NCBI GenBank assembly: GCA_022818135.1
Contig: JAFMSR010000013.1
Span: 23,644,207 to 23,708,206 of the forward strand
Source: Saxidomus purpurata
Taxonomy: Eukaryota; Mollusca; Bivalvia; Venerida; Veneridae
Direction of reading: 5' to 3'
Length of the DNA: 64,000 nucleotides
Below are positions 1-12,766 of the stretch, piece by piece (position 1 is the first letter of the stretch; each line of letters begins with the position of its first letter). Below the pieces are notes generated by a model, which saw only the letters and a program-made list of their open reading frames with translations, did not search any database and had not been told where the DNA came from. The translations under genes were made by a program, and so were the position numbers.

Positions 1-635
1 ACTAAACCCGATGTCCCATGTATGGGTGCTATACACCTGGCATGTATACGTACCAGGGGTATCTCACGAATTGAAGCGCTTTCTGTATCTTGCACTATCC
101 TCCGAAACCTTAAATATCTAATCTCTTCTGGGGGCATTGGTCATATGGGAAACCGGTATCAACGATAAAGCCATATTATACGATACGGAACAGACTGAAA
201 AACAAGGTTAGAGACCGAGTTCAATTTATATACTCTCTGTAACAAATATAAGACTTTTGTTTGGAAATAAGTAAAATTTTGAATGTGGTTCCATTCAGTG
301 ATGATTATACCATTTGAGTATCAAGTATACATGTACGTATTTCTTTACGTTAGAACGATTCGCACTAGTTCGAAACAAAATTTGACAAATATTCCGCTTG
401 ATTTCATGCAAAGTTGAGATTTCACAGAAACCATACAGAGTTTGCTTAGAAGCCTGTTTAATTACAAAATGAATAAGTTGGTTGTTGACGGTGATCTGCC
501 GTTCTTTCATCCGTTTTTTCAGGACGTGAATCAGACACTCGGACATCAAGTATTCTAATATGTAAATTCAAGGCAATGAGTGGAATGTCGTTCGAGGTAT
601 ATACTGAGCCATTCGGCACTATGGTATGTCCTGTC
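1..635. other. Non-coding flank left of the tandem array
   Basis: No gene or recognisable repeat family was seen here. The sequence is AT-rich and the short open frames lack codon-level or domain support. The only structure noticed is a pair of small adjacent palindromes near the left end, listed separately. Similarity to the tandem array starts at about 636. Confidence 0.5.
15..62. repeat. Two adjacent small palindromes
   Basis: The first is a perfect hairpin, CCCAT-gt-ATGGG, at 15-26. The second is an imperfect palindrome at 31-62, with outer arms ATAC/GTAT and inner arms CCTGG/CCAGG around a GTATAC centre. Together they could form a double hairpin or be the end of a mobile element cut by the window edge. 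No function can be assigned. Confidence 0.35.
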
Positions 636-661
636 ATAAGTAACGGAGCAGTCTTTTGTGG

Positions 662-1137
662 TTAAAATGAAGGCAGTTGTAGCATAATAATACACAACGC
701 TGGCTAAAACAGTTCATTCAGTTTATCAATTTATTAAAAGACATTTTTCAAATTTCATAATAATTAATTTAATAAGAAGTGAGATAGTAAATAAGCTGAC
801 AAACAGTATATCAGACTAGCCAACTGAGTCAACCTGGCACAGTGGCTCTCTCCTAGCTCCCCTAACTAACTTACTGCCTCCTCCTAACTTACTTTATCTA
901 TGCAAAAATAACACACATATATATATTAAAGACGACAGACCTGGCTTATGTCAGAGTACTCAGCTATTTCCTGGTTTCATCCGAAAATGTCCCGACAACG
1001 ATCAAAACATCTGGAACCATAAAACTTACTTTAAACGTGTATTACAAATAAGACCCTTTGGCTAATAAAGTTTTGACAGCCTTTTCAAAGCAGATTAAAT
1101 AGATTATTTATGAAATTATTATTTTTCTCTTATTGCA
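662..1137. other. Copy 1-specific segment near the array start
   Basis: Copies 2 and 3 run directly from TTTTGTGGTCAAATAG into the CACAGTTTATAACC block. Copy 1 has about 475 bases between the equivalent points. This segment may be an insertion in copy 1, or ancestral sequence deleted before copies 2 and 3 were made. No reading frame, terminal repeat or tRNA-like box was recognised in it. Confidence 0.6.
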
Positions 1138-1680
1138 CTACACAGTTCATAACCATGTCTGTCGGTTCCAAATACACAAGTCACGGGATCACAAGACAAG
1201 GAAAAGGTTTGACAATGTATAAGTCAAACGTTAACCAAAACACGCATAATGTTCATGTGAAGCGTTTACATTTTTGCTGTAAGGGATACAGCGTTTAAAG
1301 GGATAAATTCAGTTTCTAATCTTATGTTTTCTATTTCAGAAAGGAGTTTTGATTAACTTCATTTAATAAGTGCAGCTGGCGGTACATGCAACACATTTTA
1401 CCAATTATTTACAGGTTACAACGAGGCATTATTTTTTGATTCTATACGCAGTGATCTAGTATTCGAGGTGCAGCATCTTATCGAAATAACAGCAGCATGT
1501 TACTTTGTATATTACATGTCATTATAATCAGGTATTTAAGGAATATGTTTAAAGTAACCGTGTTCAATGATTTTAATGTCAAATTATCGACGACTTCAGT
1601 GATTGCACATAAAGTTATAAACTGTTAACTTATTCATCTAATTTATTAATGGTTTTGTTTAAGGATTCATTGTTCCGTTT

Positions 1681-1922
1681 AGTCCGCCTCCGTGGACGAT
1701 TACTTGAAATCACTGTAACCTCTCATAGATTGAGGGTTAGGGGTTCTAGCCCTAGTACCGATCATGTTTCTTTATGTGATAAAGTTTGCAGTTTCGAACG
1801 GATGATAGGTGTCTAGTACTGGTTTTGTCCAGGAAAGATGTTTAGGTAAACTGTCCGCCTGTTAAAATTACCAATATACGATTGGAACGGGCGTTAAACT
1901 TCTACGACAACAACAATTACAA
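1681..1922 (+). mobile_element. tRNA-Ser-derived SINE-like element, array copy 1
   Basis: The head resembles a tRNA-Ser(TGA). There is a D-arm-like start, the anticodon-arm phrase TACTTGAAATCAC, a variable-arm-like stretch, and a B-box-like phrase GGGGTTCTAGCCC. An unrelated body follows, with an ACAACAACAATTAC tail. The D-arm (A box) is partly deleted in this copy. The layout fits a tRNA-derived SINE of molluscan type. It recurs at the same place in the other two copies, so it was present before the array amplified. Confidence 0.6.
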
Positions 1923-2347
1923 ATTGTTCCGACTATAAAAATGTCAGCTGTTATCAAAGACTACTTCATAACTCTTCTTGCTTATATCATAATACAAGAT
2001 TACTGCAATAAAGTTAAGCTGAAACAAACTTAATAACCTTTAATAGTAAGCATTCGAACAAGTTCATACCGATTAAATGAAAGCATATTCCTTTATGACA
2101 CCTATAACTTCGATAATGGTATACGTCGAGCTTTCTGAAGTGGGTATTTTTCATTATCATTTCTCCACTGGAGACATTAATTTGAGTCTTTACACTATTT
2201 AATGTAGACAACAATGGTGAAATGGTGATAATATTTATCAAACGTGTCTGATTAACCTAATATCATGCAAATATTAACTCTTCGCGCACTGATAGAACTT
2301 TAAGTATAGGTTATTGTTCATTATGATGCATTTACGAAAATAAATTG

Positions 2348-2428
2348 GTCTGGCGCAGTAGTTAGACCGTTGGTTTAGCAAACTACGTATGATCCAGGCG
2401 GTATGAGTACGAATTGCACTCACAGATG
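2348..2428 (+). mobile_element. tRNA-Ala-like SINE head relic, array copy 1
   Basis: The phrase TCTGGCGCAGTAGTTAGA resembles a tRNA A box and D arm. The phrase GGTTTAGCAAACTAC forms an anticodon-arm-like stem with loop TTAGCAA, putting AGC at the anticodon position. A T-arm-like TGAGT/ACTCA stem follows. It is not a functional tRNA because the T loop is too long and the B box is degenerate. It is most likely the head of a decayed SINE, and recurs in copies 2 and 3. Confidence 0.4.
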
Positions 2429-5400
2429 GTATATCTAAATGCACTAACTTGTACAGTTATTTAAATATTCTCCGTGTATGAACATTACATGTATCCGACA
2501 CTTTTAGGTCTTCAGAATCTTCTGCGCCGACTTGATACTGTGCGTCAATATTTTTCTTGTTGATAATATGCATGAGAGACCATCTGGTATTATAATATGC
2601 TAATATGAGATTTTTACTTCGCGTATAATCTTTTGCATGAAAGTGAATACAAGGCTCCACATCAAAGTAAAATTATTTAAAGCTTTGTTTCGCATTTGGA
2701 CCTACTAGTATTTGATTAATATGAAACAGCGTATGTCAAACTAGATCTTTTCTGACCTTCGTTTTAAACATTAATACATTTAATTTACATTTTTTAGACA
2801 AAACTAACAATAAGACAGTCTTCCTTTTGCACCACCAGTACGTTGAGGACTTATTTTGTTGCTTTTTGTAAGAGGCACATATCTTAAGTTATTTGCTGAA
2901 TCGTTAATGACAGCAACATCTGTGAACGAGTTGTAAAATTAAACAACATTTTACCTGGTTTTTAATAGACTAAATTTCGGCTTTCACACACACACTCGAT
3001 AGTAGTTCTCGGGTGGTTGCATTTTCGTTGTAGGAGAACTAGAAATCAATTGATGGATATTCCATGCAAGTATAAGTAATATGTAATAGAAGTATTCTCG
3101 GGTAGTCTTTAACTATACAAACTAAAACGTTGTCTGTGAAAATATTCATGTCTGCGTGACTCACAGGAAACACGTTTACTTAGTACTAAGATGGAATGTT
3201 CTATTGTAACATAAATATGTACTGAATAATTTGTTTGCCGTTAATACAATGTATTTATTTTATAAATATATAGACAAAACAATCTACCTCGACAAAATCT
3301 GCTTTTGAATATTCTTTATTCCCAATACTGGTTTACTCGGAATGGCAGCTGTCTAATTATTTTTTCTGTACAAAATAAATTGCAGAATATCACAGTAGAC
3401 TTACGATGTTAGAGATATAATGTATTAATCTTTTCCAAAACTAAGTGATTGCACACAAACATCTCTGCAATCGATAACGCAATATTTCGTCTTGAAATTT
3501 GTAAACCTGTCAAATCTTCTAATATATTTCTCGCTATTTCTGCATTGTCTTTCATTTCGGTAGTATACTTTTGCTGAAAGTTATGAAATGTCAAACCTAG
3601 TGTATGGCGTCAAGAAACACATAAAAAGATAGGGCGCATTATAACCAAATTAGTCCGAAATATTTTACACCTCATAAACAGAAGTACTGAAACTCGTCCT
3701 AGTCGGGTCAATGTAAAAAAGAAATCAGGTCTTTCTTTTATTTTATCTTTTCTCTGTTTAAAAGTACATGTGGACACACGAATTAACATCTTACAAATAC
3801 GGGTCATCTGACTTTGATCTTGATCCCACAAGTAGCCTACTAATAACGCTTGAGAACAAACATCCGAAGTGATTACCGGTGTTGAGCAGACATATCATCA
3901 TTCAGCGACACTCACCCTTGACATTATCTCTGCAGAGCTAAGGGGAGCTATTTGTTGATCATAAGAACGCTACATTTTCTGTGATAATTGGTTAAGTAGT
4001 TAATCAAAAAACAGTGAAAGAAATGATTCAATAACATTAAATGTATTATTGTTGCTACTGACTTTGATTTCTGTACCCGAATATTGCAACGTGTAAAATA
4101 TATGCGGGCAGCAGGCAACCAATATTACAAGTAAAAGCAGAAAATTGTATACTGAAAACAATCTTCTTTAAGAGTGAACTTAGCTATTTACTTAAAAGTG
4201 CTTAATTAAAGTTTCTAAGAATGCAACTTGAAGACCCTTCCAAATGGATATACGCAAGGAACATTGATACATGTCTATTCTAGCTCAGTCTTTTTTAACA
4301 ACATTGTACCAAACATGCTCAGACTATCGGAATAGTGTCGTATTAAAGATATTTCATTATCGGACGAGCTATAAAGTACAATGTACTATTAGTATAAAAT
4401 TCCTTATTTAGCTCCAGACCTATGCTGTTGACACATTCCTATACACACACGTAATTGTGTGTGACACGCTAGGTAAATATTTGCATTTTAAACCAAGAAA
4501 TGCATTATTGATACATTTTGAAACAAGGAAAGCTCTTAAATGTATCTGAAAAGATTTCAATGTGGACTACATCTTACTATGGCTATCACCGTGACTTGCA
4601 TTACATTTTCATGTGGCACTGAAATATTGCGCAGACTTTTTCATCCGTTTATCTTCCGTGCCACTGTCCCTTTAATTTGTTTTGTAGACAGGATGTCCTT
4701 CTAGCGTCATTCTATTCCTATCTACCACATTTTTGCCTATCAGTCTTTTCTAAATGAGACATAGTGTAAGTCAGATTAATTCTTACACCATTACAAGTAT
4801 TTTGATACCCTCGATCCGAAATGTATATAACAATACATGAGACATCAGTTTAAGTTCTCCCCCGAAAGACTATTGTGAGAACCTAATGGTAGAGAAGGAG
4901 ACTGAACCTGCGACTCTGAACTGATAGCTTATCGCATTACAACAAGACCTTGGATCCGCCTATATATGCACAATATAAATGTGACCCTTCTTGAAATACT
5001 TGACAAACAGCAAGGGTATGAATGTTATGGAAGTTTTTATTTTTGCAGATGAATAACATTTAAAAATGTACTTTCTAATGACAATTTATTAAAAGTACAA
5101 TGCCGTTGAAATGAGCCGGTGCGAAACGATATTATGTTGCTCAAAGATCTAGCTGTGATAAATTAGTTGTGATGCCAAATCATTTTTGCAGAGTTTTCGA
5201 TTGTGAAAATTAACAGTCCATACAAACTGGCGATAAAGAGACTGCTCATCGTATAAAGAGAACATTTTATGCATCTGATATCAGAATTCACGTGAAAGTA
5301 CACCGGAACCTAAATATTTTCAGTCTAGACTTTTTATTCTCTCATTGTTATTTTATTATAGATCAATGCCATAACTAGACATTAATGACCTTTAAAGCTA

Positions 5401-7170
5401 GGTATTCATACAAGCTCATAGCTACAATAAAACATAGATACATCTTTTATAGAAAGGATTTCTAAGATAATAATGCATGTAAATCGTTCAGCTGCGTCTA
5501 TGTTTTCTTTATGTCTCAGACCGAGACATCATTCTGGTCCTGCAACAATTAAGTGCATGCAATAAATAATGATATTGTGTCTCTTATGTTCTCATCAAAC
5601 TATAATTTAGTAAATAAAGCCTACCTCACCGTGCATAAGGAAGAATCTGAGGCTTTTGTGTATGTTAGCGTGTGTACCATTTACTATAGTTGTATTATAA
5701 AACAAGAATATAATGATTTTAATAACTTTTTCATGAAGGATTTTCATTTCTGTATACATGCGTATAAAAGTGCTCTAGTAACACATGGTTAATTGAGAAA
5801 TAATAGTCATAGATAATTACAAATAAATGAGAGTTTTAAAGGTTTAAAATATGTGGAAATATAAAATGTGTACTTCTTGTGTACTAAGTGGTTCGAATCG
5901 ACGGCAGTTGCATGTAGGACCGACCACCTGGTTTGCTCATACTTTGAATATTAAGTAGCATTCTCGAAAATACTGATTTATAAGTCTAACATTCTCGAAT
6001 ATTCTGCTTGATAAGTCTAGATGTCAGTTTAGCCGTTACGGCTAAATTAATGTAGGGTTTGACACATCTGTATTTCGTACTGGTCTATGTAAGCGAATGA
6101 TTTGAAGAGAGTTGTAGTAGCCGGATTCAGAAGATATGGTCTTTCTCCTTTTAAACAAATCTCATTTGAAACACAAGATATTCAAACTAATCATAAAAAG
6201 CATTCACGTGTTTCCGAATATCACTTAGCTTTGTGATTCGAATCGTAATTGATTTCAGTGTTTCTCAATTTCTATGCCTCATACATCAGTTTAGACTTGT
6301 ATTATGAAACTGAAACGTTTGAGAAGACTGCGCATATACCGAGTGTTATTTGTTGGCCTCCGAACATACAAAAGTACCAGAAATGCATTAACTAAATTCA
6401 TTACTCTGGTTTTACGAGTTCTTTATTAAGCTGTTTTTGCATGATCTCGTTTGTTCTTATGCACTTTACAATTACAATAAACTGAAAAGCTTATTACGGC
6501 AGACTACTTTTGGACCGGTTCTCATTTTTCTATATTTTTATATTTCACTGAATATGTGATTGCATGTGTACAACACACACACGATCTATGCAATGGAAAA
6601 TATGAATAATTGAAGTGATTCTTAAACATATGCTGCAACTTAATTGATATACCTGCATATTAGCTCTGGCATTGCATCAGTCATGGGGGCTAATTTAATT
6701 TCATTTCAAGCGTAAGTTGCACAACATATTCATTCTGTGATCGATCACTTACAAGTTCAATGTAGTTAAAGGGACATACCCTATAACTGATGTCAAACTA
6801 AATAGCGATTTATTACAGAAGGCCTCAATATTGATTAATTGTTGTAAAATGAGGCATTAATCGCCAAATGTTCTTCTTTAAAATTGTTTTATTTACCTTT
6901 GACCTTTGCAAGTGTTCATTACATTGCAATCAGGCCGTGACCAAAAGGTTTAAAAAATAACTGATATTGAATGATATTCTTTTGTATTTTATTTGAAGTT
7001 AGCACAATGCATGCAACAGCTGTACTATATTAACAGATTTTCATTGAGTTTACATACATTCCATATTGTGGATAAACAGATAGCAAAGAAACAATTAAAT
7101 TAATACTTTAACGAAAATATAGAACAAATAAAATTCGGTATGAATGTATAAAAATGAGAATTTAGAACCA

Positions 7171-7259
7171 TACAGTCCAACCTCCCTAAACAACACCTCT
7201 GAAGAGCAAAAGCCTCTCTACAAAGACAGATGTTTTATTTCCCAAAGCAGTTATATCTG
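7171..7259. repeat. 89-bp junction block between copies 1 and 2
   Basis: This block separates copy 1 from copy 2 and recurs almost unchanged between copies 2 and 3. It is absent from both outer edges of the array. It begins with TACAGTCCAACCTCCCTAAA and contains the half-repeated phrase CCTCTCTACAAAGACAG. The opening resembles termini of pogo/Tigger-type DNA transposons, but no partner terminus was located, so that is a weak inference. Confidence 0.7.
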
Positions 7260-7663
7260 ATAAGTTACGGAGCAGTCTTTTGTGGTCAAATAGTACACAG
7301 TTTATAACCATTTCTGTCTTTTTGAAATACATAAGTCACGTGATCACAAGACAAAGAAAACGTCATACAATGTATAAGTCAAACGTAAATCATAAGACGC
7401 ATAATGTTCAAGTGAAATGTCTATATTTTAGCTGTAAGGGATAAAGCGTTTAAAGGGATACATTCAGTTTCTAATCTTATGTTTTCTATTTCAGAGAGGA
7501 GTTTTGATTAACTTAATTTAATTAGTACAGCTAGTTCAATGTTTTTAATGTCAAAATCGGCGACTTATGTGATCACTGTGCACATTAAGATATAAACTGT
7601 ATACTAATACATGGAAGCATCTCATTTTATAAATCGTTTTGTTAAAGAATTCATTGTTCCGTT

Positions 7664-7929
7664 TAGTCCTCCTCCGTGGTCGATAGGTTAGAATCGCTTA
7701 CTTGAAATCACTGTAACATCTCATAGATTGAGGGTCAGGGGTTCTAGCCCTGCTACCGACTATGTTTCTTTATGTGATAAAGTTTGCAGTTTCGTACGGC
7801 AGATAGGAGTCTAGTACTGGTTTTGTCCAGTCCAGGAAAGATGTTTAGGTAAACTGCCCGCCTGTTAAAATTACCAAAATACGGTTGGAATGGGCATAAA
7901 ACTCCTAACTACAACAACAACAACAACAA
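7664..7929 (+). mobile_element. tRNA-Ser-derived SINE-like element, array copy 2
   Basis: This is the best-preserved head of the three. An A-box-like CCGTGGTCGATAGGTTAGA is followed by the anticodon-arm phrase TACTTGAAATCAC (TGA at the anticodon position) and a B-box-like GGGGTTCTAGCCCTGC. The body ends near GGGCATAAAACTCCTAACTA and runs into an (AAC)n tail. The order A box, B box, body, short-repeat tail is the usual architecture of a tRNA-derived SINE. No flanking target-site duplication was identified with certainty. Confidence 0.7.
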
Positions 7930-8560
7930 ATTGTTCCTACTATAAAAACGTCAGCTGTTATCAAAGACTACTTCATAACTCTCATAACTGTCTACTTCTC
8001 GCTTATATTAGATATCAGATATATAAAATTACTGCAGTAAAGTTAAGCTGAAAAAACTTGATAACATTTAAAACAAAGCATTCTAACAAGTTCATACTGA
8101 TTAAGTGAAAGCATACTCCTTTATGATACCTAATGATATACCTAGAGCGTTCTGTGGTGGGTATTTTCATTACTATTTCTCTGATTGAGACATTAATTTG
8201 GGACTTTACACTGATTTAATGTAGACAACAATGGTGGTTATATGGTGATAATATCTATTAAACGTGTCTGATTAACCTAATGTTAGACAAATATTAACTA
8301 TTTGCGCACTGAAAGAACTCAAAATACTTTTGTTGTTCTTTTCTGTGTGCGAAAATATTTGATTTATGTCCATGTTTTCTGAAAATTCGATTCAATAATT
8401 AATTTATGTAGTGGGTTCGACCTTGCAACAAAAAGGCGCTACTACGCAGTTCACTTTCCTACTTTGGTTCCTAGCGTAGTGTATGGAAACTATTGGATCC
8501 CTTAAATACACCTATATCTGTATAGATACATCTTCTGACAGACGCGCCAGAAAACCGATT

Positions 8561-8640
8561 CTTTGGCTCAGTAGTTAGATTATTTGTTTAGCAAACTACT
8601 TATGATCCAGGCGGTATGAGTAAGAATTGCACTCACAGAT
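8561..8640 (+). mobile_element. tRNA-Ala-like SINE head relic, array copy 2
   Basis: An A-box-like TTTGGCTCAGTAGTTAGA and an anticodon-loop-like TTAGCAA (AGC) are followed by a degenerate T-arm. It is the counterpart of the copy 1 and copy 3 segments. An additional block of about 200 bases upstream, present in copies 2 and 3 but not copy 1, contains GGTTCCTAGC-like sequence without a recognised identity. Confidence 0.4.
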
Positions 8641-11600
8641 GGTATATTTAAATGCACTAACTTGTACAGTTATATAACTATTCTCCATGTATGAACATTA
8701 CATATATCGGACACTTTTAGGTCTTCAGAATCTTCTGCGCCGACTTGATACTGTGCGTCAATTTTTTTTGATGATAAGTTGCATGAGAGACCATCTAGTA
8801 TAATTATAATATGCCAATAGAGGTTTTTACTTCGAGTATTATCTTTTGCATGAAAAGTTAATACACGGCTCGACCTCAAAGTAGAATTATTAAAAGCTTT
8901 GTTTCGCATTTGGACATACTAGTATTTGGTTATAAATCAAACAGCGTATGTCAAACTACATCTTTTCCAACCTTTGATTTTAAAATTAATACATTAAATT
9001 TACATTTTTTAGACGAAACTAACAATAAGTCAGTCTTCCTTTTGCACCACCAGTACGTTGAGGACTTATTTTGTTGCTTTTTGTAAGAGGCACATTTCTT
9101 AAGTTTTTCGCTGAATCGTTAATGACAGCAACATCTGTGTACGAGTTAACTAAACGAGAAAACTAATAATAAGTCAGTTTTGTAAAATTAAACAACATTT
9201 TACCTGGTTTTCAATAGACAAAATTTCGGCTTTCACATACACATTCAATAGTAGTTCTCGGGTGGTTGCATTTTCTTTGTAGGAGAACTAGAAATCAATT
9301 GATGGATATTCAATGTAAGTATACATGTAAGTAATATGTAATAGAAGTATTATTGGGTAATCTTAAACTATACAAACTAAATCGTTGTCTGTGAAAATAT
9401 TCATGTCTGCGTGACTCGTGGAAAACATGTTAGTACTAAGATGGAATGTTCTTTTGTAACATAAAGATATACTTAATAATTTGTTTGCCGTTGATTCATG
9501 TAAGTATTTTATAAATACATAGACGAAACATTCTACCTCGACAAAATCTGCTTTTGAATATTCTTTATTCCCAATACTGGTTTACTCGGAATGGCAGCTG
9601 TCTAATTATTTCTTCTGTACAAAATAAATTGCACAATAACACAATAGACTTACGATGTAAGAGATAAAATGTATTAATCTTTTCCAAAACGGAGTGTTTG
9701 CACACAAACATCTCTGCCATCGATTACGCAATATTTCGTCTTGAAATTAGCAACACGTGCCAGAATTGAACACATTAATAACACAATACATGTTCCTGTA
9801 TTAGTTCTATAAGTTTTCTATTTCATGTTAAATGACGTGAAATGTGAACGTGAAGGAACTGAAAATGTATGCTTAATCTCATATATGTGTTTACTTCTTG
9901 AATATAATAACAACTTGAATTATCACTGAACGAGATTAAAATTTTCCGCTAAACTCTGGCTGGCTTCACTTATTACATATACATTTTCGTGTAAATGTTA
10001 AACCTCGCTGTGAAATGTGTCTCACATTTCTGTCTCAGCCTTTATTGTAACCGCCTTTAAACATGTCAATTAAAAACTAAAACATCACAGAATCAGTTAA
10101 ATAATACATTTCCCCCTCATGTTTATATGTAAATTGTTCATTACGCAGTAACATTTTGAATACGTTGGCGATGAACATGTGGCGTATGCAAAACTTATCA
10201 TACCGGGTATCACGAACGATCAATAGTGTATTGGCAAGAGAAGGCACACACCTGTCAAATCTTCTCATATATGTCTCGGTTGATAATCGACGTTACTAGT
10301 GTTGTTCAAAAAAGGTAAACGTTAGAGAAATGCTTCATAAATGTACACCAGAAACATTCACTCTTTTGATTTAACATATCTGGTCTGAGGACTGCAACGT
10401 GATTGGCTGCTAAATTTCGAACACCCCACGTAACTAACGCTATTTCTGCATTGTCTTTCATTTCTGTAGTATACTTTTGCTGAAAGTTATGAAATCTCAA
10501 ACCTAGAGTATGGCGTCAAGAAACACATAAAAATATAGGGCGCATTATAACCAAATTAGTCCGAAATATTTTACACCTCATAAACAGAAGTACTGAAACT
10601 CGTCCTAGTCGGGTCAATGTGAAAAAGAAATCAGGTCTTTCTTTTATTTGATCTTTTCTCTATTTAAAAGTACATGTGGGCACACAAATTAACATCTTAC
10701 AAATAGACTTTGATCTTGATCCCACAAGTAGCCTACTAATAACGCTTGAGAACAAACATCCGAAGTGATTACCGGTGTTGAGCAGACATATCATCATTCA
10801 GCGACACTCACCCTTGACTTTATCTCCGCAGAGCTAAGGGGAGCTATCTGTTGATCATAAGAACGCTACATTTTCTGTGATAATTGGTTAAGTAGTTAAT
10901 CAAGAAACAGTGAAAGAAATGATTCAATAACATTAAAAGTATTATTGTTGCTACTGACTTTGATTTCTATACCCGAATATTGCAACGTGTAAAATATATG
11001 CGGGCAGCAGGCAACCAATATTACAAGTAAAAGTAGAAAATTGTAGTAACTAAATGAAAATTAGATACTGAAAACAATCTTCTTTAATAGTGAACTTAGC
11101 TAATAACTAAAAAGTACTTAATAAAAGTTTCTAAAAATGCAACTTGAAGACCCTTCCAAATGGATATCCGCAAGGAACATTCATACATGTCTATTCTAAC
11201 TCAGTCTTTTTTAACGACATGGCACCAAACATGCTCAGACTATCGGAATAGAGTCGTATTAAAGATATTTCATTATCGGACGAGCTATAAAGTACAATGT
11301 ACTTTTAGTATAAAATTCCTTATTTTGCTCCAGACCTATGCTGTTTCCTGTTACACATTCCTATACGCACACGTAATTGTGTGTGACACGCCAAGTAAAT
11401 ATTTGCATTTTAAACCAAGAAATGCATTATTGATACATTTTGAAACAAGGAAAGCTCTTAAATGTATCTGAAAAGATTTCAGTTAGGACTACATCTTACT
11501 ATGGCTATCACCGTGACTTGCATTACATTTTCATGAGGCACTGAAATATTGCGAGACTTTTTCATCCGTTTATCTTCCGTGCCACTATCCCTTTAATTTG

Positions 11601-12448
11601 TTTTGTAGACAGGATGTCCTTCTAGCGTCATTCTATTCCTATCTACCGCATTTTTGCCTATCAGTCTTTTCTAAATCAGTCATAGTGTAAGTCAGATTAA
11701 TTCTTACACCATTTACTGTCAAGTATTTTGATACCCTCGATCCGTTTTTATTCGAAATGTATAGAACACTACATGAGACATCAGTTTAAGTTCTCCCCCG
11801 AAAGACTATTGTGAGAACCTAATGGTAGAGAAGGAGACTGAACCTGCGACTCTGAACTGATAGCTTATCGCATTACAACAAGACCTTGGATCCGCCTATA
11901 TATGCACAATATGAATGTGACCCTTCTTGAAATACTTGACAAATAGCAGGGGTATGAATGTTATGAAAGTTTTTATTTTTACAGATGAATAACATTTAAA
12001 AATGTACTTTCTAATGACAATTTATTAAAAGTACAATGCCGTTGAAATGAACCGGTGCGAAACGATATTATGTTGCTCAAAGATCTAGCTGTGATAAATT
12101 AGTTGTGATGCCAAATCATGTTTGCAGAGTTTTCGATTGTGAAAATTAACAGTCCATACAAACTGGCGATAAAGAGACTGCTCATCGTAAAAAGAGAACA
12201 TTTTATGCATCTGATCAGAATTCACGTGAGAGTACACCGGAACCTAAACATTTCCAGTCTAGACTTTTTATTCTCTCATGGTTATTTTATTATAGATCAA
12301 TGTCATAACTATAAATTAATGACCTTTAAAGCTTGGTTTTCATACAAGCTCATAGCTACAATAAAACATAGATACATCTTTTATAAATCAAAGGACTGAA
12401 AGTGCTGGAGGATCGATTGTCTCTGAACAACACAGTCTGCACACATAC

Positions 12449-12507
12449 ATGTGTAAATATCAGGACAACTAGGATTGTACACATCACATGTGTAAATATC
12501 AGGACAC
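12449..12507 (+). repeat. Two direct repeats of about 21 bp
   Basis: The phrase ACATGTGTAAATATCAGGAC occurs twice within about 60 bases. It is confined to the copy 2 replacement segment. It could be a remnant of a short minisatellite or of the terminal region of a mobile element. Confidence 0.5.
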
Positions 12508-12766
12508 CCTTGCACGAGTAAAGTTATAAACTGGAGACGAAACTGTCCACAAATTTTGACCTTTAACCACTTTTGAGATAGGAACCCATGTGCTTACATT
12601 TTGCATTCAGTGACTATGTTCAACTACCCTATGAAGTATTAAGCTGTGAATGGTAACTGAGAAATGGATTTTGACAAAACTGAACTAAAAATTCATAGTT
12701 TGAACAAATTTTAATGCCATTCAAAAGTTATGGGATATGCCCATAGGGTTGATTGTATTGTGCCAA

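Larger units (their letters stand above)
636..7170. repeat. Array copy 1 (shortest, about 6.5 kb)
   Basis: This copy begins at the ATAAGTAACGG junction and ends where the 89-bp junction block starts. Relative to the other copies it carries extra sequence at about 662-1137 and 1375-1560. It lacks several blocks: those matching copy 2 at about 8340-8560, 9752-10254, 10272-10437, 14641-14903 and 15097-15260, plus a 29-base piece near 6258. Its right part (from about 3550) is almost identical to copy 2, while its left part is more diverged from both other copies. Confidence 0.85.

Noticed and set aside
2457..2660. Minus-strand frame shared in part by copies 1 and 2
   Set aside because: A short run of residues is shared by all three copies, but surrounding indels are not multiples of three, as expected for non-coding DNA with high identity.
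11160..11471. 103-codon plus-strand frame in array copy 2, with a 92-codon relative in copy 3
   Set aside because: The equivalent copy 1 stretch has an early stop, and differences among copies are not codon-like. No domain was recognised.
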